Origin: Gambelia wislizenii
Taxonomy: Eukaryota > Chordata > Lepidosauria > Squamata > Crotaphytidae
Direction of reading: 5' to 3'
DNA: 64,000 nucleotides
NCBI GenBank assembly: GCA_030847615.1
Contig: JAUMIR010000001.1
Coordinates: 264,677,187 to 264,741,186, forward strand
This document shows positions 32,101 to 46,000 of the stretch, in pieces. The stretch's first letter is position 1, and each line of letters opens with the position of its first letter. The position numbers and the translations under genes were made by a program. The notes beneath the pieces are model-generated. The model saw only the letters and a program-made list of their open reading frames with translations, searched no databases and was not told the DNA's origin.

Positions 32101-35100
32101 CACACACACTCCATGCTACACACACACATGCCACACACACATGCATCCCATGCTGCATCCCATGCTGCACTCCCACATGCTACACCCCCTCACGCTACAT
32201 GCACACAAACCGTGCTACACCCCCTTTGCTCTACATACACACACACACACACCATGATGCAAGAGCCCCTCCGCTGTCACCATGTTTAGAAAGGACTTGA
32301 AGCTTTCCACATGCTTCCACCCCCAGTGTGCTGACTGGCTGCCCAACAGAGAGCTTTGATTGGTTGGTAAGTTTCCTAAGCAGCCAATCAGCACACTGGA
32401 AATGGCAACATACCCAAGATAATTTTATATATATATAGATTTTTCACATTTTTTTTCAGCCATGGGAAGAACATCATACTTGCTTTTAAAAAAAGTACAG
32501 TTTTTAAAGAATGCTTAAGAAAGAACTTGCTCACTAGGTAAAAATTTTCAGCTGAATGCAACACACCTGGGGAATGGTCTCAACTTGTCTGTGACAATTT
32601 GAGGTTTATTTTACTCTATTTACTACTTAATAGCTAAAAACTTTCACTTTCCTATCATCTTTATTTTCACTGTGCTTTCTAAGTTATGTCAATTTTGTTT
32701 CTGATCCAGCCCTCTTCAATTTTTATTGCTCCTTCTTAAAGTAAGTTTCCATTCTCTCCTTGGCTCTACAGTTCTTCACACTGTCCATTTTTTGTGGGTG
32801 GCCAGAATTCTCAGTTGCTCATAAATTATTTGTTTAAGAACTCCTGAATCTTTCTCCCCATCCAATTCCCAGAAACAATAAACAATAAACAAAGAAAATA
32901 TCCTCCTACCATTCAGTTCTGACAGGCCCCACCAGTAAAGAAATGGGAAGCACACTGCCTTTCAGTAGATGCAAGGACTCTTTCTAGCATTATCTTAAGT
33001 GGCATTTTCAACAGATTTAAACACACTTCAGAAAGATTTTTGCTTTAAACCAAAAACCATAAGTCAAACAAGCAGCAAAGCTACTAGAAGGAAAGAACCT
33101 GCCCTTTTCTTCTGCCAAGTACATCTTTCCAGCTACTCAGATCAAGTACCTGACAAGCCCTCAGCTACAAGTTTTATTGAAACACAATTCAAATGCTCCT
33201 TTCCTTTCTGACAACATAGCACTCACCAGCTGCACTGAGACTGGTTCTGTATGTGTGTGTGTGTGTGGGGGGGGAAACCAATAATTTAAATCTATTCCAA
33301 CATCACACCTAGCATTGTTGTTTCTGACAGATAGCATCACAATTATACGCACAAGTTAAAACAGCCAGTGACTGAAAACTGTGGCTGATGGTCCACCAGA
33401 GAAAAACCAGCTGCCCAATCTGGACTCTTCTTCAGCTGCCAATACCTGAGGCCTCTGATCGCAGCCACTACCACCTCTCTGCTTTAGGAACAAGGAATGC
33501 TAACTTATACTGTCTAAATCCACTGCCCTCAACTTTGTACCCTATGTGTATCTTGAACTACAACTATACTTCCCCGACCATTGGCCTTGCTGGCTAGAGT
33601 TGACAAGAATAAAAAAATAAAACATCTGAAAGAAATCAGGTTGGAGAAAGTTGGTTTCTCTCCACTGTTTTAGGCAGAGGATTTCCTAAGCTCTTTAATG
33701 TACAAAGAATGAGTTTTACTATTGCCTAGCTATTATTTTCTGAGTTCCTTTTGTGAAATCTGTAGGACCAAAGAAGCCACCCTGAATATATCAGGAGTGG
33801 AGAATCAATGGTCCTTCCCAGATATTGTTGGAGTCCAGCATAAAGCTTCAATCAGTCACAGTTTTTCTACCCCTGGCATTTATGCAACTGCTTGGGATTG
33901 TTTAGATTTGCTCTGCCAAAAGTGAAAATCCAATGATACCTGTAGGCAGACTCAAAGGTGGGACCAAAAGAGCAATGTGCTGCAGAGCTCTTGCTCAGCT
34001 TGGAGACTGATAGATCACACTCTCTTGCTAGTCATGCACATGTTGTCCTCTGTGAAAGTTCACAGCATTAGCAGCTAAAGCAGGTCTAGACCATTATTGT
34101 AGTCTAGACTTGTTTGCATCAATAAACAACAGGGCTGTAGTTGCTTCTAAATGAATGAGGAATGCTCTTATCTCTACTTGGACTCTGGTACATATGAACT
34201 CCCAAGAATTTAAACAGACACACACAAACTTGTCATTTGTGGTGGCATATATATGAAACATGTGATTTCATACATGCAATGATTTCTATGTGTAGAAGTT
34301 GGACATCTGCAAAGGAGCCTTTAGGAACTCATGACGGCACAAAACAATATCATGCCCACTGTTCTAGACACCTATCAAGTATCAAGCACATTGATTTTAA
34401 TTAATCACATGAATGTTGTCTCATATATATGGATGCAAAGGCTATCAACAATTGTAGTTCTGGTAAATGCATACACCATTTTATCATGTGAAAAACCAGG
34501 GTCTACCTCCAAATGCTACCATTGACATTTCAGCTTGTGCCAAAAATAAGTCATCTAAAAATTCATAAGTCTCAATTTCTTCCAGACCCACCTGCAAGCA
34601 AATAATTCTATAGCAATAAATTAGTGAGAAAGTAATGGAATGTGCAAGTCTCCATTTTACAAGAACACACACTAAGATTACTATGAGAATCGGATTTTAT
34701 CACCTTTTATTCAAGAAAATTGTTCATGTAGTGGAATCAATTATATTTCACACATTACTAATGCCAGTAAAGTTGTCAAGATGAAGCTGGGTCTATGAGG
34801 AATGAATTTCCAAAGACTGCATACATTTGAAAAATATAGATGTGCATCTAATAGTAAAGGTATCTGAAGTTCAAACCACACAGTGATGCTACTAGGGGGC
34901 CAAGTGACAGGACCATCATGTGGGCAAGTTCTGGAGATCATTAGAAGGTTGTGCTGGATAAGGGAATCATGAGACACAAGTAGTTCCTCTGAGAAAAACT
35001 GCCCTGGACTTAGGAGAAGTCTGAACCTGGCTGCTCAGCTTACAATCCTGCTCAGGATAGATGGGGAAATGAGGAAGCACACTAGGGCCTTCTGTGTGGT

Positions 35101-38100
35101 GACACCCACACATTGCCTTTTTATACAGTTTTTATGGACCGACTTGGCTGTGTTCATATGCTTTCATTGGATCTTTCTGGCAATCTTTTATTCAGTAGCT
35201 GTTGAAATATGGACTGAAAATAATGCTCCGATGTTTCTGCCTCTGATAAAGGTTCTCTTTTGGACTATAATTGGCTAGTTTTACCTATACAGCACCTTCA
35301 AGTTGTTTCTAGATGCAACAGTAAATGCCACATGGCCAAGAAATAGGAGTGGCTCCTGCCTGCATGAGACTCCTCATCTGAACAACAAATAACATCTGAA
35401 CCAGCATGTAAGCCTGTCACGCCAACATCATCACTTTTCTTTCTTTTTCTTTTTTAACATCTTTTGCCTGATGAAGAAGCCAATAGATTCAAAAGCTTGC
35501 ATCATACGTTTTGTATCTGGTTGGCCAATAAAGGTATCACTTTTTTTATAGATTTTGGATTTTATTTTGCTGCATGGCCAATACAGCTACCCCTGAATGT
35601 ACTTCTTATTATTATTTATTTTCATATTGGATGGTACTGCCATATGTTTTAATCACTTGGTTTCAGGTTACTTTTGTGATTTTTTAATGGAAACTGTTTA
35701 AATTAGAGAGAACTCAAAACATACTCATCAGAAATTTCAATGTTGAGCTTCTGCTTGGTTTGGCTAAGCATAGTGCGGTAAAGCTTGGTGGCCATTTCAA
35801 TAAGATGATCACTGCTGAACAGGAAATCCCCTTTTCCAGCTGCTCCAGATCCCTGATACAGAAAAGTAAACCAGAAGTTGAGAAGAATAAATCAAGGGAA
35901 GCTGAACACATATCCATACCCTTAGGTATGGAGGCAGCTATTAAGAGTACTTTCCTTTTATTCTGTGGTGACTGCAATAAAGAGAGTGGCAACACTGGCT
36001 TTGAATGACAAAAACTATTTGTATCACCAAAGATTTTATACTTACCTCTTTGAGATGCACAGCAAAGAAGCCATCATTCTGAGAGCTCATGGACACTTTT
36101 GTGACATCCCCCAGAGGAACCTCTGATTTGATTTGCCCTGACTTCTGATCAGCAAGGAGGACATTATTTTTTGTGAGCAAGAAAATCCTAGCACAGCACT
36201 GGGAAAGAAGAAGAGGGCTTATTTCTGGAACCATCAAGCACAGCAACCATTAAGAAGTGAACATAAACATTTTAAGCCTCACTGACTAAAGGAGGATCCA
36301 ACATTATTCAGTGAAAAGAGGCTAACAGCTCGACCTCTATGGCGGAATTCCCTGTCTATACAATGGGGATAAATTACCCACCAGTTATGATAATATTATG
36401 GTGAGGTAGGACTGACTGACTGACTGACCCATACATGGTTTTCAGTATTCTGTCATCCACAGGAACAGTTATTCCAAACACACTATTAAGTCTAACTAGA
36501 ATTAGTAAAACATCACGCTGGATGCATACGATTATTAAATACAGGTCATCCTCTGTATCCACAGGGATATGTTCCCAGACTTACCATTTATAAGTGAAAA
36601 TGTAGATAATAGCGAATCACCATACAATCGCACTGGAGGACATAGAAAATGCCTAGAAAGACTCTCTAGATACCTAGAAAGACCTCCCCCTCTGATCATG
36701 GTTAAATGAAACTGTGGTTACTGATACTACGGATATGGAGGATGACCTGTACATCAATCCTTGAGAATTAGTCACACACTGAGAAGTCCCGCCAAAAAAT
36801 TTGGCACACACATACATACGGAAAAGAATCCAGAACAACAATAGTTTCAAAATATACTGTAGATGAAGTGAATCTCATTACACATCAAGATCTTTATCTT
36901 TTCTGCATAAACATTTTTACCTTTCCATTTGCTCTGTTGATTTTGTTGACTACTTCAGCAATAATAATTTTTTCCTCCACGGCATCTTTCAGTTTCTTAT
37001 ATTTGGGGTTCTTGCTAATTTCAAGGTAAGCCCCTTGGAAAGGCTGTCCAACACTTTAGAAGACAAAGGGGAAAAAAGGAGAAGTGAAGCTCGTAAGGGC
37101 TGAAAAGAAAGATATCTGGGAGATACTTTGGGTGTGTCTAGAAGGGCTATTTACACCATCTTTCCCCCTTCTTGGAGCCCTATAGTCCATACGACGCTGG
37201 GATTTTGCCCTGTTTTACCCCCAGGCAGTCCTGATAATGCTCAGGGGGAAGACAGGGTAAAGCCCGTTAAGAGTGTTTTATTTTAACACCAGGGAAAAAC
37301 TGCCTAATTTGAGGAAAAATAGATTGGGCCCCACAGGAACACAGGAGTCCATACTGGCATGTTGGCCTGTACATCTGCAGCTGCTTCTGCTGCTGTCCAC
37401 GTCACACTCTCGGAAGCCATGAAGGAGGCCTGCAGCATGTGATCAAGGCTGGTCACATGCAGGAGGCCTTGATCACATGCTGCAGGCCTCCTTCATGGCT
37501 TCAAAAGGAATGATGTGGACAGCAATGGCAGTGGCTGCAGATACAGGTCAGCATGCCTGTGTGGACTTCTTCCCATTTTGTCCAGGCAATAGGGCAGGCA
37601 ACGGGCCTGATCCAGGGCCAGAATATGCTGGTGGGAAGCCATTGTACTCTGACAGGTCTAGACAAGCCCTTTGACGCAGATCTTGCAAACAGCCACTTGC
37701 CCTATTGGTTGTGTGGGGAATGTAAGATTAAGCAATGTTGGAGAAGTCAGGTTAAAAAACAACAACAAAGAATATTGGGGTTTATTGAAGTCTGCCTAAA
37801 ACATGTGACAACATTTAGAATTCTTCCATTTAAATTATAATCCAAGTATGAGAAGAATTTCACACTCCCTGAACCCTTTAGTCTTTTCCTAATGAATGTA
37901 ATGGAGCCATATCAAGCCATTACATTCAGTGAGTATAAATAAAGATAATGAAGGCACAATCTCAAAAAAATGCATGGGGGTGGGCAGTCCCCTGGCTCCC
38001 CCACAACTCTATTTGGCTCAATATCATTGTTTCCTTTACTGCCATAAAAACATATACTAGCTTCTTTCTATTAACTAGTATGGAGCAAGTAGACAGTGGC

Positions 38101-41100
38101 TCCTCCTTCTTCTGAGAAGGGGTGAGGTAATTTTCCTCAACCTTTAGATTAGTAAAAAAAAAAAAAAAGAGTTTCTTGAGGAGTGGGTAATGGGTAATTT
38201 CTGAGCCCAACTTCAAAATGACACAATATGTTGGGGACAATGATATTACCGTGTTCATTAATTTTAAAAAGTAATGCAGTGGCTGCTAGCTCTGTCTGGG
38301 TATTTTAATATAAAGTAACACTTACTCATTACTCATAAAGCACATTTTAATGGTAATTTGGGAGGACTGTTGACCATTTTAGTAATTTTAAAGGTTTTTT
38401 TTTCTTTTAAAAGGTAATTTAAAAGGAAATTAAAACCAAGCACCAGTAACAAATTATGTACCAGGTTCCCTGGGTAGCAATGAGTTATCCTCCAAAAGAA
38501 AGAAGTAATGAATTCCTTTTAAAAAGCAACACTCCAAGCTCTGTTTCTGTGTCTTCTGAGGTGGAGGCTCCATAAACCTCAAACATCCTCTAGTTAGAAC
38601 TGTCTTCATAGGATCAAGCAGGGAAGCTTTTGTCAACTGGCAGACACTTTGATTAACCCCTACACACATGCATTCCCTTCCCCTCAGAGGATAAAATACC
38701 AGTATTCCCTAAGTGACTCACTTAAGTATGTGTGGACAGCTGAGCTAGTAAAACTCCCCCGCCTTTTGTAGACTACTAATTTTCCTAGACTTATTTGCAG
38801 CACTGCTTTAGATTAGTCTGAGAAAGATCGCAGGCCTATTCTTAAACTATTAGGGCAGTAAGAGCCCCTGCACTGTTGGCTCTGGGAGGGGCAAATACAG
38901 GTTGCTTAGTAGGCAGCCCAGTTTCTAGGCCTTTGTGTGATGAACCCCTGGCCCTTTAGCTATGCAGTCCAAAGGTCCCAGGCCTACTGTCACACTGAAC
39001 TCCCAACAAAGCAGATACACCACTAGCTGCTACCAGAGTCGTCTTAACTGGAGATGCACTACCTTTTTACAATCATGTTTTAACTTTTCAAAACTGTGTC
39101 CTTTTTAATCACAGTAGATAAGTCCACCTGCTTCCAAAAGGGGTGAAAAAGAAGGCAAGAATGTAGACAGTATTTCAGCCCCTTAAGCAATACGAGCTGC
39201 CTACTGCCCTGTCTGGAACAAGCCGTGCTAGCTTGGATTCCTCTGAACATATGGGGGCAAGCTTCCACCTGTCTGAGAAACTAATAAAAAGCAGTGGAAT
39301 ACGCTGCCTTGGAGTGAGGTGGAGTCTCGTTCGTTTGGAGGTTTTTAAACAGATGGATGGCCATCTGTCCGGAATGCTTTGATTGTTTATTCCTGCATGG
39401 CAGGAGGTTGGACTAGATGGCCCTCGTGGTCTCTTCCAACTCTACGATTCTAGTGCCTCCTGTAAGCAAAGCTAAGGACTTCAATACTGAAGTGCAAGAG
39501 ACTGGGAGAGGGGTTGAGCTAATCAGTCTGAGTCTTGCCTTCTTTTTTTATTACTAAGCTTAGGGGAAGAAATGCTTTCTAAATAATCATGCTGCACAAC
39601 TGGCCTTTATATACACCCTTTTGTGTTGCCACAAATATCTCCAATATCACCTATATCTCCAAACAGATTGCGCTTTGCTTTTCATGGAACAGCCCTCCAG
39701 TACTCTACCCTCAAGTAACTGAGACAGGCCTGGAGAGTTCCAAAAGGGGATTGCATTTTGTATTTTGTTTTGCACTGCTGCAGTACAAAGAACAGTTTGC
39801 TCCATCTCTTCTCTCTTCCTTTCTAATGAAAGATGGTGAGAATGGGTGGGCAGGTGGGGAGCAGGACAGGCTGGATATGGCTATAAAAAGTTAAAAGCAG
39901 ATCCTGCAATAGGGATGGATAACCTGCAGCTCTCCAGATGTTGTTGAACTACAACTCCCATTGTTCTTGGTCACTAACCACACTGGCTAGTTTTAGTAGA
40001 GTTGGGAGTCCCAAGGGCATTCCCAGCCCTGTCCTACAGGCTCTTATATGACAGGAGAGAGGAGCTTCTGAGCTCTAAACCAAACCCAAATCATTCCCAT
40101 CAGGCTTCTTGCAAGTTTCAATGCCCTCTACACTTCATGCTACCACTACTTTTATTTTACTTTTATTTATCAACATGTTTCTCCCTCTAACTGGTTCCCC
40201 ATCTAGAGATCTCAGGGTAGAGTTCACACAGTAAACAACTTAATCCATTAGAAAGCAACTAAAAACAGTCCAACTGATAGCCTTATCCTCCAATAATTTT
40301 GTCTACACTCCCTTCAAGTCAGCAGCCACTGCCACATTTTGTGGCAAAAAATTGCTAACATGAATTCAGTGCTGTATAAAAAAAATCCTCTTTCTTTGTT
40401 CTGTCATTAATCTCCTGCTAATTAGTTTCATCAGATGACCCTTTAAGTGTTATGAGAAAAGAAAAGCTACTCTCTATCTCCATTCCCTTCAGATCATACA
40501 CATTTTAAAAAGTCATGACCATTTCTATCCCTTTGTTGTGTTTTTCATAAACAGAATAGCCCCAAATGTTACTGACCTTCAAGTTGCTCCATCAACTGAT
40601 AATTTAGCTTCTCTTTAACTTTTCAAATCTACAATTTGCTTTGCAAGTTGTAGTAGCCAGCACTGCACGCAGCGTTCCAAGTGTTATTGTGCAGAAGATT
40701 TATATAAAGACATTATTATATTGGCAAATCTATTTTCAACCCATTTCTCAATGATCCCTGATGTGGACTTTGCTGCCCCCCTCCACTCTGCCAATAGCTG
40801 TTACATACTCGCCTGATGTTCTGAACTGGTCTACTCATCACAAACTCCAAGTTCTCTTTCTTGAGTACTCATCAGTAGACATGTGATGTTAGGATTATTT
40901 TCCTAGATCCCTTCCCCAGAATAATGTTAGTGTGTAAGTAGTTCAACATGAAACTCCATGTAATATAAATTTTCAAGGCAAGACACTATGGATCTGTAAA
41001 CTGGTGAAGGTGTAGAACAGGAGTATCCACAGGTAAAGATAAATAGCACTTTCTAGTACTATTTCTAGTGCTATTAGCTAACACACATTGGAAACTGCTT

Positions 41101-42987
41101 AATGCAGTGTAGATGTGTAAATAGCTATTGCTTAAAACAATTTGTAAGCCACTCTGATAGCCTTGTGGCTGAAGAGTGGGGTATAAATAAATAAATAAAT
41201 ATAGTGATTCTTTCCTCCTTCAATCGATATAAAGGATACCATTTTATCTTGCAGCCTTAGCAAAAGTCACCAGAATGGCTCATTACCTGGCTGGATATAA
41301 AGCTTTCTTGTCCTTGAAAAGTTCACTAGCTTCCAGTTTTTCTTCATAGACAAGCTTCTTCTGGTCTGTAAACTGGTCTCTGTATTTTTTACACTATAAA
41401 AAGTATAGCAGATGAATCATAAAACAATTATTTGAAACTGCATTCAGAAAAATCTGTTATGGCTCGCTTTCCTTTAGTACTCAAGGTATACTTCCTAATC
41501 ACTGCTGGATTGAAGCACATGTACAATTATAAACACAGGGATACAGTAATCATCAGCAGCATAAGTAGCTCATTTTGTACCTGCTCTCTCAATTTCCCTC
41601 TGAATATATGTTTATCACAGAAGAGACTAGGAATCATGGTGTAAACGTTACGGGCCATGGTGTAAACGTTATGGGCCCATCTGACAGCCACCTGCTCCTT
41701 AAGTGATTGCAATGGACAGCACTCACTCACTAGACAGAGAGATAAGCAACAAGTGTATAACTGCCTTATTGGCTGTTTTAAAACCAATTGCTACCATGCA
41801 ACCTTGTATATATTGTTCAAGTAAATTCAGCAACTGGGAAAAGTATACCTTAGTGGGAAAATAAGAGAATTTAATCAAATAATTGGCTAAAACTTGAATA
41901 GTTGTACTGATCAATTTGATTCAACTGCTTTCAATACCCTTCTCTGGCTTTTCTTTGCAAACGAAGATTCAGGAAGGACTCATCCCGCGCTTTTTGCAAG
42001 CGCGCTGATGACTAAAAAGGCCAATCTGAGATAAACAAGTCCGGTTGCAAAAAGCACAGCAGAAGGTCTCGTTGGGTGATGTCTCCAGGTTGTGATTCTT
42101 TCTGCGTTGTTGTTTCTCTTCAAGACTTGTTCGGCGTGAGTTCTCAAATAAGGCTGCAGCATTGTGGATAGTGCGCCTCCATGCCTCCCTATGTGAGGCC
42201 AGGGCAGACCATTGTTGGTGATCAATTTGGCCGAGCCTGAGATGTTGTTTCAGGGAGTCCTTGTATCGCTTTTTTTGGAGTGCCCCTCTTATGCTGACCC
42301 ATGGCGAGTTCACCGTAGAGTATTATTTTTGGGAGGTGATGGTCCTCCATCCTAGAAACGTGCCCTGCCCAGCGCAGCTTTGTTCTCAATATCATGTCCT
42401 CAATGCTGGTGATCCCTGCTTGCTCAAGGACAGCAACATTCGTCACATAGTCAGTCCAGTGTATATTTAGGATTGTGCATATACAGCGCTGATGAAAGCG
42501 TTTGAGGAGTCGTAAGTGTTGGCGATAGGTTACCCATGTTTCAGACCCATAAAGGAGAATAGACAGTACAATGGCTCTTTACACACTGATTTTTTGTGCT
42601 TTGCCTCAGATGTTTATTACTCCAGACTCTTTTGTAAAGTCTTCCAAATGCGCTATATGCCTTTGCTAATCTGTGATCGATCTCTTTGTCAATCTTGGCA
42701 TCTGAGGAGATGATGCTTCCCAGGTAGGTGAACTGCTGAATGGACTTAAGCACAGATTTGCCAATGGCAATGTGGGGATGGTGGTGTTCGTCCTGTGGTG
42801 CAGGCTGGTAAAGAACTTCCGTTTTTTTCAGGTTGACTTCCAGCCCAAACAGCTCTGCAGCTGTTACGAAGCAGGATGTTAGGTGCTGCAGACCTGCTTC
42901 TGTGTGGGCAACAAGGGCAGCAGCATCAGAGAAGAGCAGCTCACGGACTATGTATAATGGGGGTATTTCTCGGATAGTGTGTGCATA

Positions 42988-43025
<38 letters not shown>

Positions 43026-46000
43026 TCTAACTTCAACCAGTTTGCCCAGAGAGTTCCAAATAATACAATGACCAGTGGTGGGCAAATGTGGTCCACAGAT
43101 CACAGGCAGTCCCTGAAGCCCCCCAACAATTCCCCCAGACCTTCCAACCCTCTCCAGTTTCTTAAAATAAAATTGATACAATTTGCAGATGCTTTTGGAC
43201 TGAATATTGTGCAAAAACCCCCCCACTATGGCTCATGCCCAGTTGACACCCTGCTATAGATGACCAGGGTTCAAATCCCCACTCAGCCATGGAAACCCAT
43301 TGTGTGGCCTTGGACAAGTCCCACATTTTCAGCTTTAGAGAAAGGTAATGGCAAGCCCCCTCTGAACAAATTTTGCCAAGAAAACCCCATGACAGCTTTG
43401 CCTTAGGGTTGCCATAAGTTGCCTGATCCTGCTTGATTTCTTATATTATTCTGATAGTTAAGCTTCTTATACCTAGAATTTGGGGGATACTTTGACTCAC
43501 AGCTTGATGATAATCCAGGGACAAACTATCTAGATCAGAGTGGGCACACTCTGGAGCTTAGAGGGCCACATCACCTAATTTTCATCCTCTCTGGAGCTCT
43601 GGAGGGCTTCTCTGGGTCATCTGAACTGCCATTTTGATCAACTGGAAGTGATGATGCATGGGCTTTTGGGCCATGTTGAGATTTTCATTTTGGCTATTCT
43701 GGTGAGAGGGATTCTCAGAAATAGCATTCTAAAGTGTCCTGAAGCTATTTTCAGTGTCTGAGGGGTCAAAAATGGGAGAAGGACAGAAAAATTTGGGTGG
43801 TGGTGGTGATGGATCAGTGGCAGCCCCAAAAGCTATGCTGGAGAACCCTGCAGGCTTGTGGGTCACACATTTCCCATCCTGACTTAGATAAAATTATCAA
43901 TTTTTCCCATGGCAATGGCTATGTTGAATAAAGTTAAATCTGCACTTAATAGATATATATATAAACAGACAATAAGATTAACTCTTGTATGATATTGTTA
44001 CCCTCCACAAGTGGAATATCCTCTTCAGTTCCTTATGAGTTGAATCCAAAAAGAGATAAGGCCTTGCTGGCCAGTTTTTATCTACTGGTGATAAGGAAGG
44101 CATCTTATTCTTCATTTCCAAAAAATACTTTTGTATCTACATTTAAAAAAAAGAAAAAAAGGTCTTTGGTTATATCAGTCTTTAACACTGGACATATTAA
44201 GTCTGCTTAAAACACATGACCATACTTGCTATTCACAACATCCTGTTTCATTTTAATCTAAAAGCTACAACACTTCTAGTTTGATGATCAAAAAAATCAT
44301 CATGGATTTTTACTGAGCCAATAAAAGCATTTGTAGGGAGCTGTAAACTTGTACGTATAGGCATTCAACCTCATTTTGCTTCCCCCTTTGTGATAAACAA
44401 GCCCGGAAGGGGGTCAATTTTGTATGCTGTCCAAATCTAGATTATTGTTAACTTTGTCTAAACAAGGCAATTTTTATAAGCAAAAACCAAACCCTGATTT
44501 TAAAGCTGGTTTACATGCTGACTTGTGTGGGTACTCATAACCATATTACTCAGATGTAACAGAAATTCATCCCTCTTTGGCTTGTTTACCTGTTACACAT
44601 CCCTCTTTGGCTTGTTTACCTTTATGTGCCCACATAAAGGTAGTAATATTCCAACAGCCCTCAGAATGTATTCCCATAGCCCTGAAAAAAAAAAATCCAC
44701 CCCAAACTATCTTCTGCATTTACAATTTAAGATGCCCATGGTCCATGTATAGCTATACACCCCAAGCTGTTTTTGCTACTCACAGATCCCACACAATCTT
44801 CACTGACACATGTACAAAAATTCCGGCTAAATGTGCATTTTCTCTCAAAAACTGCCTCCCCTGCCTGGGCTGTCAGAAGTTGCCTACCCCTGGCCTAGAA
44901 GACATAATTAATTTCTTAGCACTAGGCATTTCTCTTTGCTTCCTTTGCAGATTAATAGGCATGGTCACATGTGAGTCAATTTATGGAGTAATTTGTGGAA
45001 ATTTGGAAGCTTCTGTCAAAGCCACTGAACCCTTATAACTGCCCCTACAAATATACAGGATAGATAGGTAGAGAAAATTAGAGGTAGAGTCTAAATCTGA
45101 AAGTCAAGATCATTGCAATTCCAAATACATATAAGAGGCACCATGTATGTTGTCTGTCTGCAGCACAGGTAATTCAAATAATAAAGGAGAATCAACATTA
45201 GTATAAAAATAGTAGAATCCATTTACATATATACTGGAATATCAGATCTTCATAGGTTAGTTTTACTATTCTTTTCTTTAAAATGGGGATCAAGTTAATG
45301 TGATTGCTGCAACAATATTTCTAAGCATATAAATACGTACAATTTTCTGAAGTATGAATTCATAAATTTTCCTTCCCGCGTTGGCTCGGAAGAATTTCCT
45401 GTACTCCCTGCGGACCTGATAAATTAAAACCTCAGAGTAAATATTCAGCTTTTATTGTTTTCTTTTCCCACAAATGTAAGCAAGGCATTGAATTGCAAAC
45501 AAACAAATTTTAGTGGTGTTGTTGAAATCAGGTGTATAATCCAGGTTCTCTCTAGATACAGAAATCTAGAGCAGACACAGGCAAAGTAGAAATGCTTTTT
45601 GATTGCACAAGGAATCAACATTCTCATACCTAACTCTTCCTGTTAGGAAATCTTAGCCATACTACATCAAGCTGCAGGCAGGAACTGAATGTTCCTCCAT
45701 ATATATATGTTGCAGCAAATTATGCAGTTCTTTTTGTGCAGACCTGTTTTGTACCAAGGTCATTCAATGGTATTCAATGTCAGTCAGAGTTTATCACAAT
45801 GAGGTTTCATCATTCATATGGTTGTCTGACATTATAGGATTTATAACACAGTGGAGAGACTCTTTTGTGCAATCCCCACCACTAATGAACTTTATTTTGA
45901 GTTAATCTGTCAAATCAATGGCATTACCCTATGGCTGTAATGAAGTGGATTTGCATCTTCAGCAGACTGACATCACTGCCTCCCACACACAAGTTGCTTA

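Noticed and set aside
31626..32300. His/Thr/Cys-rich frames of 108-128 codons
   Set aside because: Low-complexity ACAC/CATGCT array inside a Helitron.
44577..45038. 153-codon plus-strand frame, Cys-rich
   Set aside because: Opposite strand to MYO1B, no start context or homology, and overlaps a tandem duplication; chance frame in an intron.
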